Under the pieces are notes generated by a model. The model did not search any database, was not told the DNA's origin, and saw only the letters and a list, made by a program, of their open reading frames with translations. Shown piece after piece: positions 23,346-31,030 of a stretch of 35,443 nucleotides of DNA. Numbering within the stretch: the first letter of the stretch is position 1; every line of letters begins with the position of its first letter. The stretch comes from Bacteroidota bacterium (GTDB lineage: Bacteria; Bacteroidota; Bacteroidia; Palsa-948): the NCBI GenBank assembly GCA_016213435.1, contig JACRAL010000120.1, positions 1 to 35,443 on the forward strand, written 5' to 3'. A program made the position numbers and the translations under genes.

Positions 23346-23834
23346 ATGACCGTTGAGGAATTTAACCAGTGTGTTGATTTATATGCCGATAATCTTTACC
23401 GCTTCATCCTAAAGAATGTAAAAGACAAGGATAAAGCAAAAGATGTTGTGCAGGATACGTATGAGAAATTGTGGATGAAAGTGTCAGATGTGCCATCAAC
23501 AAATGCTAAATCATACATGTTCACCACGGCATACAGAACGATGATAGATATGTTCAGAAGTGATAAGAAACAAACAAGGATGGAAGACGGAGAATTTGAT
23601 GAGATGCTGAGTCACAAAAAGCAATATTCTGATCTTAAAGCTGTATTAAATGCAGCCGTAAATAAATTACCGGAGATTCAAAGAATGGTTGTGATGCTGA
23701 GAGATTACGAAGGATATTCCTATCAGGAAATAGGAGACATAGCAGGGTTAACAGAAGCGCAAGTGAAGGTGTATATTTTCAGGGCAAGAGCATTTTTGAA
23801 AACGTATATAGGTAAAATTGAAAACGTACAGTGA
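23346..23834 (+). CDS. ECF-type RNA polymerase sigma factor
   Basis: 162 residues with region 2 (Y-R-F-I-L-K-N-V-K-D-K-D-K-A-K-D-V-V-Q-D-T-Y-E-K-L-W, residues ~18-44) and region 4 (L-P-E-I-Q-R-M-V-V-M-L-R-D-Y-E-G-Y-S-Y-Q-E-I, residues ~109-155) and no sigma 1.1 or region 3, the normal ECF layout. Its stop overlaps the GTG start of the next gene, a membrane protein expected to be its anti-sigma factor. A beta-barrel protein follows, so the operon is probably an envelope-stress or surface-response unit. No FecR domain is seen, so it is not an ordinary TonB-linked FecI/FecR pair. Confidence 0.92.
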   Translation: MTVEEFNQCVDLYADNLYRFILKNVKDKDKAKDVVQDTYEKLWMKVSDVPSTNAKSYMFTTAYRTMIDMFRSDKKQTRMEDGEFDEMLSHKKQYSDLKAVLNAAVNKLPEIQRMVVMLRDYEGYSYQEIGDIAGLTEAQVKVYIFRARAFLKTYIGKIENVQ

Positions 23835-25237
23835 ATATTAACAGACATAACTGCGAAGCATTTTTCCTTGATTATTACGAGGGAAATTTATCGCCTGTGA
23901 AAGTAGGGGAGATGCTTCTATTTCTGGAAGAGAACTCTGAGCTAAAAGAGCTTTTTCAAGAATATGAAAATAGTTTTCTTGCAAAAGAAAACATACTCTT
24001 TCCCGGGAAAGAGGCGATGAAAAATATATATAATGCCGAAGGAATAGAGGCATTGCTTTCTTCCGAAGTTACGACCGATAACTGTGAACAATTTTTCATT
24101 GCATTTATCGAAGGGCAATTATCCGCTGAAAGAACCTCTAGAATGAATGTATTCCTTTCTGCTAACCAAAGTCAGGAAAAAGAATTTGAATTATTCAAAC
24201 AATGCAAACTCTCTGCAGAGAAGATTTCTTTTGAACATAAACAATCATTGAAGCAAGAATGTATTACCAAAGAGAACCGAGAAGAATATTTTATCCGGGC
24301 GATAGAAAATGATTTGAATACATCTGAGCAGAAAGAACTGAAGTTGTTTTTGTATAAAAATCTTATCTACAAACAAGAGTTCGATTTATTCTCAAAAACA
24401 ATTTTAGTTGCTAAGAAAATTTCTTTTGAAGGGAAAGCCAATTTGAAACGAAGAGAAAGAAAAACAATCTTCATTTCACTTTATTCTCAGCGAAGAGTTT
24501 ATTATGCAGCAGCAGCTTCGATTTTATTGCTTGCCGGATTATTTTTCTTTTACAGGGAGAATGAAAATACTTCAACTTATTTTGCAGATAAAATAAATCC
24601 TGTAAACAAAACGATTGTTATTGCGCAAAAAGAAACTTTAATACAGTCAGTAAAAAAGAACGAACAAGAATCTATTCTCGAAATAAAAGAATACAATAAC
24701 ATAAAACATAAAACCAAAAATGCTAAACAAGTTTATGTAAAAATGAATGTTGTTTTAAATAAATCAGAAATTCAAGAAGAAAACATACAACTTCAACCAG
24801 TTCTGTCAGAGGACATTACCGAAGAAAAATTGATCGCGCAAAAAGAAGAGCTGCGTTTGACAATGATGCAAGAAGAAACAATTCTTACACAAACAAATCA
24901 CCCTGAAGAAAAGAGAAATATTGTGAACGAGAATTCATCCGTTGCTTCGGTAAAAAACTTACAAAATAAGTCAGATGATTACCAAACAGTTTCTGTTTTT
25001 GTTACTAAAAAAATAAGATCATTGCTTGGCATTAAAAATACAAATCCCTGTACTGATTCAGACAAACTCGGATGGTGGGATCTGGCAATGGTGGCAAAGA
25101 ACGGAGTTCAAAAAATTACAGGAACAAAAGCTATTGACGTAAATAAAATTTGTGATGGCACAGGAAATAAAATAGAATATGTATTTGTTGCCGGAAATTT
25201 TGAAATCAGAAAAAGTGCGGATAAAAAAAATGAATAG
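23831..25237 (+). CDS. Single-pass membrane protein, likely anti-sigma factor with three N-terminal repeats
   Basis: 468 residues, GTG start overlapping the sigma stop (GTGA). Residues 1-215 should be cytoplasmic and hold three copies of a ~58-residue unit (7-64, 84-141, 149-206). Each opens with N-(C/R)-E-x-(F/Y)-F, then E-(G/N)-x-L, and closes with K-I-S-F-E or a variant. One membrane helix lies at ~223-241 (V-Y-Y-A-A-A-A-S-I-L-L-L-A-G-L-F-F-F-Y). The long periplasmic part (245-468) is Glu/Lys/Asn-rich and ends in a globular-looking stretch with G-W-W-D-L-A. Anti-sigma function is inferred from coupling to the ECF gene and topology; there is no H-x-x-x-C-x-x-C zinc motif. Triplication of the sigma-binding unit is unusual. 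Confidence 0.75.
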   Translation: MNINRHNCEAFFLDYYEGNLSPVKVGEMLLFLEENSELKELFQEYENSFLAKENILFPGKEAMKNIYNAEGIEALLSSEVTTDNCEQFFIAFIEGQLSAERTSRMNVFLSANQSQEKEFELFKQCKLSAEKISFEHKQSLKQECITKENREEYFIRAIENDLNTSEQKELKLFLYKNLIYKQEFDLFSKTILVAKKISFEGKANLKRRERKTIFISLYSQRRVYYAAAASILLLAGLFFFYRENENTSTYFADKINPVNKTIVIAQKETLIQSVKKNEQESILEIKEYNNIKHKTKNAKQVYVKMNVVLNKSEIQEENIQLQPVLSEDITEEKLIAQKEELRLTMMQEETILTQTNHPEEKRNIVNENSSVASVKNLQNKSDDYQTVSVFVTKKIRSLLGIKNTNPCTDSDKLGWWDLAMVAKNGVQKITGTKAIDVNKICDGTGNKIEYVFVAGNFEIRKSADKKNE

Positions 25238-25324
25238 GGGAGAAGTCCAAATTTTTTTTAACAATTCTTTTTAAAGAAGCATCACACGTTTTAAAATATT
25301 GTATAAAGAATAAAAATAAAAACA

Positions 25325-26167
25325 ATGAAAAACATTTTGTTACTTGTAATCGCTATAATTTCAGCATTTGTTTTACAAGCTCAGGATAAAAATGAAGACA
25401 CTACAAAGATAAAATGGCTTAATGGAAAGAAAATATGGATTTTTAAAGACAAGGAAATTGCACAAAAGGATAGTATAAGAAAAGAAAAAAAGAAAGGAGC
25501 TAATTTTACTCATTGGAGAGGATTCGATGTAGGCATTTGTGCCCTTTCCACTGCTAAAAATAAATTTCAAATTCCAGTTAACGATGATGTTTATAACATT
25601 AATTATTTTCTGAATTTGAAATATAACCGTTCGTGGTATTTTTCATTCAACCCCTTAGAGAAGAGTATTCACCTCTATAAAAACTATATAAATATTATTA
25701 CGGGTTTGGGAATAGAGTGGAATAGCTATAATTTTAGAAGCAATATCCTTTTAACCTCCGATTCTTCCCATATTAATGCTACTACAATACAAATGGATAC
25801 GATGCCTAATGTTAAATACATAAAAAATCAACTCAAAGCATCCTATATAAAAATTCCTCTTATAATCGAATTAAACACAAATAATTCAAATGCTGATAAG
25901 TCTTTTCATCTTGCAGCAGGAATGGAATTTGGTTACAAGATAGGTTCATGGACAAAACGAAAATATGAACAAGAGAGGACCACTTATAAAGCCAAGTTTC
26001 ACGATGATTATAATCTAAGTGCATTTAAATATGGAGTAGTTGTTCGTGCAGGGTATGGCGGATTTACACTCTTTGCTAATTATTCACTTTCGCCTTTGTT
26101 TGATAAAAATAAAGGACCTGAAATAGAAATTTATCCTTTATCAATGGGGATTGCTTTCTCATTTTGA
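25325..26167 (+). CDS. Outer-membrane beta-barrel protein (PorT/OMP_b-brl-like)
   Basis: 280 residues with a signal peptide (M-K-N-I-L-L-L ... V-L-Q-A-Q-D, cleavage near residue 20). A short charged N-terminal stretch (residues ~25-60) is followed by alternating strands (W-Y-F-S-F-N-P-L, I-N-I-I-T-G-L-G-I-E-W, G-V-V-V-R-A-G-Y-G-G-F-T-L-F-A-N-Y) and a terminal G-I-A-F-S-F with final Phe, as in outer-membrane barrels of 8-10 strands. It lies 87 bp after the anti-sigma candidate and is probably a target or member of that regulon. The exact family is not certain. Confidence 0.75.
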   Translation: MKNILLLVIAIISAFVLQAQDKNEDTTKIKWLNGKKIWIFKDKEIAQKDSIRKEKKKGANFTHWRGFDVGICALSTAKNKFQIPVNDDVYNINYFLNLKYNRSWYFSFNPLEKSIHLYKNYINIITGLGIEWNSYNFRSNILLTSDSSHINATTIQMDTMPNVKYIKNQLKASYIKIPLIIELNTNNSNADKSFHLAAGMEFGYKIGSWTKRKYEQERTTYKAKFHDDYNLSAFKYGVVVRAGYGGFTLFANYSLSPLFDKNKGPEIEIYPLSMGIAFSF

Positions 26168-26307
26168 TTTTTTTCCCTTTTAAAAATGGATTTCATCTCT
26201 GACAGAGCAAAGAATAAATATTGTAATTTGGACCTTGTAAAATAAACTAAGAAATTATAAAGAAAAATATTTTTTTCTTTTACGGAGGAATTGACATCCA
26301 AAACAAT

Positions 26308-27336
26308 ATGAAGGATCGAATAGATAAATTTTTTTCAGAAATTGAATCAATTGAAATAAAAAGCAAGGAACATCTTGAAGAATTTCGCTTGAAGTGGCTT
26401 TCCAAGAAAGGAATTGTTACTGCGTTATTTGATGAGTTTAAAATCTTAGCAAATGAAGAACGCAAAGAGGTGGGCAGGCATTTGAATGACCTGAAGAATA
26501 AAGCACAGGAGAAATTTAATCATTTGAAAGAAGAATTTGAAGGAGGAGAAGAAATTCCTGCATCTGACATTGATCTTACAAAACCTGCCGAGCCGATTGC
26601 TTTTGGTTCGCGTCATCCTATTTCCATAGTTAGAAATCAGATCGTAGAAATTTTTTCACGCATTGGATTTACCATTAAAGAAGACCGTGAGATTGAAGAC
26701 GACTGGCATAATTTTTCTGCTCTTAATTTACCGGAAGACCATCCTGCGAGGGACATGCAGGATACTTTTTTTATTAAGGGACAAAGAGAACAATCAGAAT
26801 TTGTTTTGAGAACTCATACATCATCCGTGCAAATCCGCATGATGGAAAATTCCAAACCGCCTATCCGCTGTATTTTTCCGGGCAGGGTATACCGTAAAGA
26901 AAATATTTCTGCACGGGCACATTGTTTTTTTCATCAGGTGGAAGGATTATATGTAGATGAAAATGTTTCCTTCGCTGATCTCAAGCAAACGCTTTTATTT
27001 TTTGCACAGGAAATGTTCGGAGAAGAAACAAAAATTCGTTTGCGCCCATCTTATTTTCCTTTCACCGAGCCGAGCGCAGAAGTGGATGTTACCTGTTTTA
27101 TTTGCGCAAGCAAAGGATGTGCGGTGTGCAAGCACAGTGGCTGGGTGGAAATACTCGGATGCGGAATGGTGCATCCGAAAGTTTTAGAGAACTGCAAAAT
27201 AGACAGCAAAAAGTATACAGGTTTTGCTTTCGGCATGGGTATTGAGCGTATTGCCATGCTAAAATACCAAATCAATGATATTCGTTTGTTTTACGAAAAT
27301 GATATTCGTTTCCTCAGCCAGTTTAAAAGAGCTTAA
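26308..27336 (+). CDS. pheS: Phenylalanine-tRNA ligase alpha subunit
   Basis: 342 residues, the normal length. An N-terminal coiled coil (residues 1-85) for tRNA binding is followed by the class II catalytic core. Motif 1 region G-S-R-H-P-I-S-I, motif 2 F-P-G-R-V-Y-R-K-E-N with H-C-F-F-H-Q-V-E-G, and motif 3 G-F-A-F-G-M-G-I-E-R-I-A-M-L-K-Y are all present. A Cys-rich loop (D-V-T-C-F-I-C, G-C-A-V-C-K) is usual for this phylum. With PheT (not in the window) it forms the alpha2-beta2 enzyme that charges tRNA-Phe. The 140-bp leader shows no T-box or attenuator I can recognise. Confidence 0.96.
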   Translation: MKDRIDKFFSEIESIEIKSKEHLEEFRLKWLSKKGIVTALFDEFKILANEERKEVGRHLNDLKNKAQEKFNHLKEEFEGGEEIPASDIDLTKPAEPIAFGSRHPISIVRNQIVEIFSRIGFTIKEDREIEDDWHNFSALNLPEDHPARDMQDTFFIKGQREQSEFVLRTHTSSVQIRMMENSKPPIRCIFPGRVYRKENISARAHCFFHQVEGLYVDENVSFADLKQTLLFFAQEMFGEETKIRLRPSYFPFTEPSAEVDVTCFICASKGCAVCKHSGWVEILGCGMVHPKVLENCKIDSKKYTGFAFGMGIERIAMLKYQINDIRLFYENDIRFLSQFKRA

Positions 27337-27373
27337 TTGGCGATTTTCAGTTTGTGAAACAATCGGGGAGGAT

Positions 27374-28201
27374 TTACTTTACTATTGAAATTTTCATAGG
27401 CACATCCATTAATGGTCTGTCTGACCTAGTTCGCGGCACAGAAGCAATTTTATCCACTACATCCATTCCTTCAATTACTTCACCAAACACGGTATAACTC
27501 CCGTCAAGATGCGGAGTACCACCAACGGTGGTGTACGCTTTTAGCTGCTCATTAGAAAACTTATAGGGAGGAATGTTCGGAAACTCCTTATCTGTCAGCT
27601 GATCGATTTTTGCGCGGATAATTTTTACGCTATCTATATTTCCCTGTTGTGTATATGTATTGAGTTTGTCAAAAAGAGTGTTATTTTCTTTGTTGCGCAC
27701 AATCTTATTATATGCTTTTATCCGTGTAATTCTTTTTTCAATCACAGCCAATAGACTGTCTGTAAAAACTTTTCCCTGCACGATATAAAACTGACAACCT
27801 GAAGATGACTGTTCAGGGTTTTCTTCATCGCCATTACGGGCAGCAGCCAATACCCCGCGCTTGTGAAAAAGTTTCTGATTAAACTCGGCAGGAATGGTAT
27901 AGCCCAGATCTCCGTCACCCAGAATTTTCCCAGCAGGTGCATTTTTAGAATCGGGATCACCGCCCTGTATCATAAACGTATTTATCACGCGGTGAAAAAG
28001 CAAACTGTCGTAAAAATGTTTTTCAATAAGTTTGATGAAATTATCACGGTGAAGCGGAGTCTCGTTGTAAAGTTTCAGTTTGATATTCCCGTAAGAAGTT
28101 TCGATAAGAACTATTGTGTCCGGATTTTGGGCAGCCGCCTCACTCTGGATTTCTCCAAAGGAGAAGGAGAAAAGAAAAAAAATAAGACGAAAGAATTTCA
28201 T
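27374..28201 (-). CDS. Secreted cyclophilin-type peptidyl-prolyl cis-trans isomerase
   Basis: From the ATG at 28201 (275 residues; the open frame extends eight residues further) the protein has a signal peptide (M-K-F-F-R-L-I-F-F-L-F-S ... A-A-A-Q-N). It then has a cyclophilin fold: F-H-R-V-I with the catalytic Arg, F-M-I-Q-G-G-D-P, S-S-G-C-Q-F-Y-I and V-F-G-E-V-I-E-G-M-D-V-V-D. Between Q-F-Y-I-V-Q and the V-F-G-E part lies a ~70-residue helical insert, seen in other Bacteroidota cyclophilins. It should assist folding of exported proteins in the periplasm. It converges with pheS. Confidence 0.92.
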   Translation of the reverse strand: MKFFRLIFFLFSFSFGEIQSEAAAQNPDTIVLIETSYGNIKLKLYNETPLHRDNFIKLIEKHFYDSLLFHRVINTFMIQGGDPDSKNAPAGKILGDGDLGYTIPAEFNQKLFHKRGVLAAARNGDEENPEQSSSGCQFYIVQGKVFTDSLLAVIEKRITRIKAYNKIVRNKENNTLFDKLNTYTQQGNIDSVKIIRAKIDQLTDKEFPNIPPYKFSNEQLKAYTTVGGTPHLDGSYTVFGEVIEGMDVVDKIASVPRTRSDRPLMDVPMKISIVK

Positions 28202-28257
28202 ATTAATTATTGAAGTATGAAACAACGATGAAATTGTGAGAAAGCAAAACAGAAATT

Positions 28258-29514
28258 TTATTTTCCCTGAAATTTCTTTACGATCACCGAAGCATTGTGT
28301 CCGCCAAATCCAAACGTGTTGCTGAGCGCAGCACGAACGATTCTTTTTTGAGCCTTGTGGAAAGTAAAATTCAGTTTATTGTCAAGCGCAGGATCATCGG
28401 TGAAATGGTTGATGGTAGGAGGAACAATATCATTTTTTACTGCAAGAATACAGGCCATGGCTTCAATAGCTCCTGCTGCTCCGAGTAAATGCCCGGTCAT
28501 CGATTTTGTAGAAGAAATATTTAATTTATAAGCATTTTCTCCAAACACGCCTAAAATGGCTTTACTTTCTGCAATATCTCCAAGTGGAGTAGAGGTGCCG
28601 TGTACATTGATATAATCAATTTCATCCGCATTCATGTTTGCATCTGTTAATGCGTTTTTCATTACGTTGAGCGCACCAAGACCTTCGGGATGCGGAGCGG
28701 TAATATGATGTGCATCTGCAGTCATTCCTCCTCCAACAACTTCAGCATATATTTTTGCTCCGCGTTTTAGTGCGTGCTCCAATTCTTCAAGAATAAGGCA
28801 GCCGGCTCCTTCGCCTAGAACAAATCCATCGCGGTCTTTATCAAAGGGACGAGATGCAGTTTGGGGAGAATCATTTCTTACGGACAAAGCGTGCATGGCG
28901 TTGAAACCTCCAACACCCGATTCGTTCACGGCTGCTTCAGAACCACCTGTAATAAACACATCGGCAATTCCTAATCGGATATAATTAAAAGAATCAATCA
29001 ATGCATTGGTAGAAGATGCACAGGCAGAACAGGTTGTAAAGTTAGGTCCGCGAAAACTATATTGAATGGAAATATGTCCTGCACAGATATCAGCAATCAT
29101 TTTTGGAATAAAGAACGGATTGAAGCGCGGAGTTCCATCGCCTTTGGCAAAACCGGAAACCTCGTTCTGAAAAGTTTCAAGACCTCCGATTCCTGAACCC
29201 CAGATGACACCGCAGCGGTCAAGATTTATCTTTTCTTTTTCAAGACCTGAATCAAGATAAGCTTGTTGTGCCGCTGCAAGCCCATATTGTGAATAAGGAT
29301 CCAGCTTTCGGCCTTCCTTACGGTCGAAATAATCTTCCACTTTGAACCCTTTTACCTCACAGGCAAATTGTGTTTTAAATTTGGATGCGTCAAAACGAAC
29401 AGTAGGTGCGGCTCCGCTCACGCCATTTATAAGCGCGTTCCAATAATCGGTAACTGTATTGCCAAGAGGCGTGATAGCTCCTAAGCCGGTAACAACAACT
29501 CGTTTTACTTCCAT
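28258..29514 (-). CDS. fabF: Beta-ketoacyl-ACP synthase II
   Basis: 418 residues from the ATG at 29514 (M-E-V-K-R-V-V-V-T-G-L-G); five upstream residues are possible but not family-like. The thiolase fold carries the active-site Cys in S-A-C-A-S-S, His in H-G-T-S-T-P-L-G-D and His in G-H-L-L-G-A-A-G, plus the terminal G-F-G-G-H-N. It elongates acyl-ACP with malonyl-ACP in fatty acid synthesis. It is downstream of acpP on the same strand with a hairpin between the two. The usual downstream neighbour in this phylum, rnc, is absent: a cyclophilin gene lies there instead. Confidence 0.96.
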   Translation of the reverse strand: MEVKRVVVTGLGAITPLGNTVTDYWNALINGVSGAAPTVRFDASKFKTQFACEVKGFKVEDYFDRKEGRKLDPYSQYGLAAAQQAYLDSGLEKEKINLDRCGVIWGSGIGGLETFQNEVSGFAKGDGTPRFNPFFIPKMIADICAGHISIQYSFRGPNFTTCSACASSTNALIDSFNYIRLGIADVFITGGSEAAVNESGVGGFNAMHALSVRNDSPQTASRPFDKDRDGFVLGEGAGCLILEELEHALKRGAKIYAEVVGGGMTADAHHITAPHPEGLGALNVMKNALTDANMNADEIDYINVHGTSTPLGDIAESKAILGVFGENAYKLNISSTKSMTGHLLGAAGAIEAMACILAVKNDIVPPTINHFTDDPALDNKLNFTFHKAQKRIVRAALSNTFGFGGHNASVIVKKFQGK

Positions 29515-29536
29515 GGTGAGATTAGTCAAGGACTAA

Positions 29537-29584
29537 AAATCAGTCCCGACAAAGTATTTTACCTTATCGGGACTAATTTTATCT
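29537..29584 (-). terminator. Hairpin between acpP and fabF
   Basis: AGTCCCGA (29542-29549) pairs with TCGGGACT (29577-29584). Reading the minus strand, the stem is followed by GATTTTTAG. A leaky terminator here would let acpP be made in excess of fabF. Confidence 0.6.
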
Positions 29585-29596
29585 TTTAAAGAAGAT

Positions 29597-29842
29597 TTAT
29601 TTAATGTTCTTCTTGATGTACTCAATGGCTTCGCCAACAGTGCCAATCTTTTCTGCCTGCTCATCAGGAATTGCAATGTTAAATTCCTTTTCAAACTCCA
29701 TGATCAGTTCTACTGTATCGAGAGAATCTGCACCAAGATCGTTGGTAAAACTTGCCTGTGGAGTAATTTCTTTTTCGTCTACTCCAAGCTTGTCAGCAAT
29801 AATTGCTTTTACTTTTGCATCAATGTCTGCTACTTTTGTCAT
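29597..29842 (-). CDS. acpP: Acyl carrier protein
   Basis: 81 residues from the ATG at 29842 ([15 protein letters not shown]). The phosphopantetheine Ser is at position 40 in [11 protein letters not shown], and the protein is strongly acidic with the usual four-helix pattern. It carries acyl intermediates for FabF and other fatty acid enzymes. A good promoter lies at 29867-29895 on the minus strand. It is divergent from purN, the arrangement common in this phylum. Confidence 0.97.
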   Translation of the reverse strand: MTKVADIDAKVKAIIADKLGVDEKEITPQASFTNDLGADSLDTVELIMEFEKEFNIAIPDEQAEKIGTVGEAIEYIKKNIK

Positions 29843-29866
29843 TTTATGAGATTTTGAAATTGTTCG

Positions 29867-29895
29867 CAAAGATATACGTTCTCGTATAACGGCAA
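29867..29895 (-). promoter_or_regulatory. acpP promoter
   Basis: The minus strand reads TTG, 18 bp, TATCTTTG: an exact TAnnTTTG (29867-29874) with a TTG at a normal spacing, preceded by a long T-run. It lies 25 bp before the acpP ATG. Confidence 0.7.
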
Positions 29896-29931
29896 AAAAA
29901 AAAATTAGTAGGTTTATCCATTCTATTAATA

Positions 29932-30495
29932 ATGAAGAAAATAGCCATTTTCGCCTCTGGTGAAGGAACCAATGCCCAGCGTCTTATCGATTATTGCAAA
30001 GGAAGCGAGATAAAGATAATGCTGATTGTCTGCAATAATCCAACAGCAAATGTCTTAAATAGGGCCAGAAAAAATAATATTCCTTCTTTGCTTATTGATA
30101 AAGAAATGTTTAATAACGGTGACTCTGTTCTGAAAAAATTGCAAGATTCAAAAATTGACTTGATCGTACTTGCGGGTTTTTTATGGAAAATTCCCAATAA
30201 TATTCTTCGTTCTTTCCCAAACAAGATTATTAATATTCATCCTGCGCTTCTGCCAAAGTTTGGAGGCAAAGGCATGTATGGAATAAATGTTCACCAAGCT
30301 GTGGTCGAAGCAGGAGAAAAACAAAGCGGAATCACCATTCATTATGTGAATGAAAATTATGATGAAGGGGAAATGATTCTTCAGAAAAAATGTGATGTCG
30401 CTAAAGAAGACACTGCTGAAATGCTGGCACAAAAAGTATTGCAATTAGAGCACGAGTGGTATCCGAAAACAATAGAATTAATACTTAAATCCTAA
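29932..30495 (+). CDS. purN: Phosphoribosylglycinamide formyltransferase
   Basis: 187 residues. PurN transfers formyl from 10-formyl-THF to GAR, the third step of purine synthesis. The substrate loop F-A-S-G-E-G-T-N-A is at residues 7-15. Catalytic Asn101 and His103 are in N-I-H-P-A-L-L-P, and Asp144 is in V-N-E-N-Y-D-E-G. It is divergent from acpP and 3 bp before the next gene, with which it may be co-transcribed. Confidence 0.95.
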   Translation: MKKIAIFASGEGTNAQRLIDYCKGSEIKIMLIVCNNPTANVLNRARKNNIPSLLIDKEMFNNGDSVLKKLQDSKIDLIVLAGFLWKIPNNILRSFPNKIINIHPALLPKFGGKGMYGINVHQAVVEAGEKQSGITIHYVNENYDEGEMILQKKCDVAKEDTAEMLAQKVLQLEHEWYPKTIELILKS

Positions 30496-30498
30496 AAC

Positions 30499-30900
30499 AT
30501 GAAAACATTTTCTATTCTTAGTTCCTGGCTTCTGGCTTCTGGCTTCTGGCAAATAGCTTCAGCACAGAATACGACTACTCCCGACAAACAAAACATGCAG
30601 GTTACAACTCAAGACGCCTTTTACCCAAAAGGTGAACAGGCGCTTTATGCATATATAATGTATAACACTAAATATTCTCAAGACGCTATAAAAAATTACG
30701 TAACAGGCAGTGTAGAACTTAGTTTTGATGTGATGCCTGACAGTAGTATTAAAAATGTGAAGGTTATTAGCGATGTAGGATATGGAGTTGGAGATGCAGT
30801 CAAAGTCATGGTCGAACAATTGAAATTTGCCCCCGCTATTCAGATGGGAATGCGTGTGAAAATGAACCTGATAATGGATTTTCCGGTGAAGGCGCATTAG
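30499..30900 (+). CDS. Periplasmic TonB C-terminal-domain-like protein
   Basis: 133 residues: a signal peptide (about 1-22) followed by F-Y-P-K-G-E-Q-A-L-Y-A-Y-I, G-S-V-E-L-S-F-D-V-M-P-D-S-S-I-K-N-V-K-V-I and L-K-F-A-P-A-I, the strand pattern of a TonB_C domain without a membrane anchor of the usual kind. Such free TonB-C proteins are frequent in Bacteroidota and their role is unclear. The signal peptide codons contain a 7-bp tandem repeat (TGGCTTC, 30526-30550), so slippage would change frame. It starts 3 bp after purN. Confidence 0.75.
   Translation: MKTFSILSSWLLASGFWQIASAQNTTTPDKQNMQVTTQDAFYPKGEQALYAYIMYNTKYSQDAIKNYVTGSVELSFDVMPDSSIKNVKVISDVGYGVGDAVKVMVEQLKFAPAIQMGMRVKMNLIMDFPVKAH
30526..30550 (+). 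repeat. 7-bp tandem repeat in a signal peptide
   Basis: TGGCTTC is repeated three times in full plus TGGC, encoding W-L-L-A-S-G-F-W. The unit length is not a multiple of three. Confidence 0.85.
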
Positions 30901-31030
30901 CTGCCCCCCCTCTAACAAGCTGCGCCCCCTCCCGATAGTTATCGAGACTACGATTGTCTTTTCAGGGGAGACTTGCACACGTGCTGGGCTACTTAAGCCC
31001 TCCCTGAATGGGAGGGTTTGGGTGGGGTCA
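30901..31030. repeat. Intergenic cluster of GC-rich mini-repeats
   Basis: The gap holds a degenerate C-rich part (30905-30938, with CCCGATAGTTATCG at 30932-30945) and a clear copy of the hairpin element at 30997-31027: CCCTCCCTGAATGGGAGGG then TTTGGGTGGGG. This is the same layout as the copies in mnmG. The hairpin may also serve as the end signal for the convergent TonB-C and atpG transcripts. Confidence 0.75.

Noticed and set aside
26168-26307. T-box or Phe attenuator ahead of pheS
   Set aside because: The leader is short and A/T-rich, with no Phe-codon leader peptide, T-box sequence or alternative stems that I could find.
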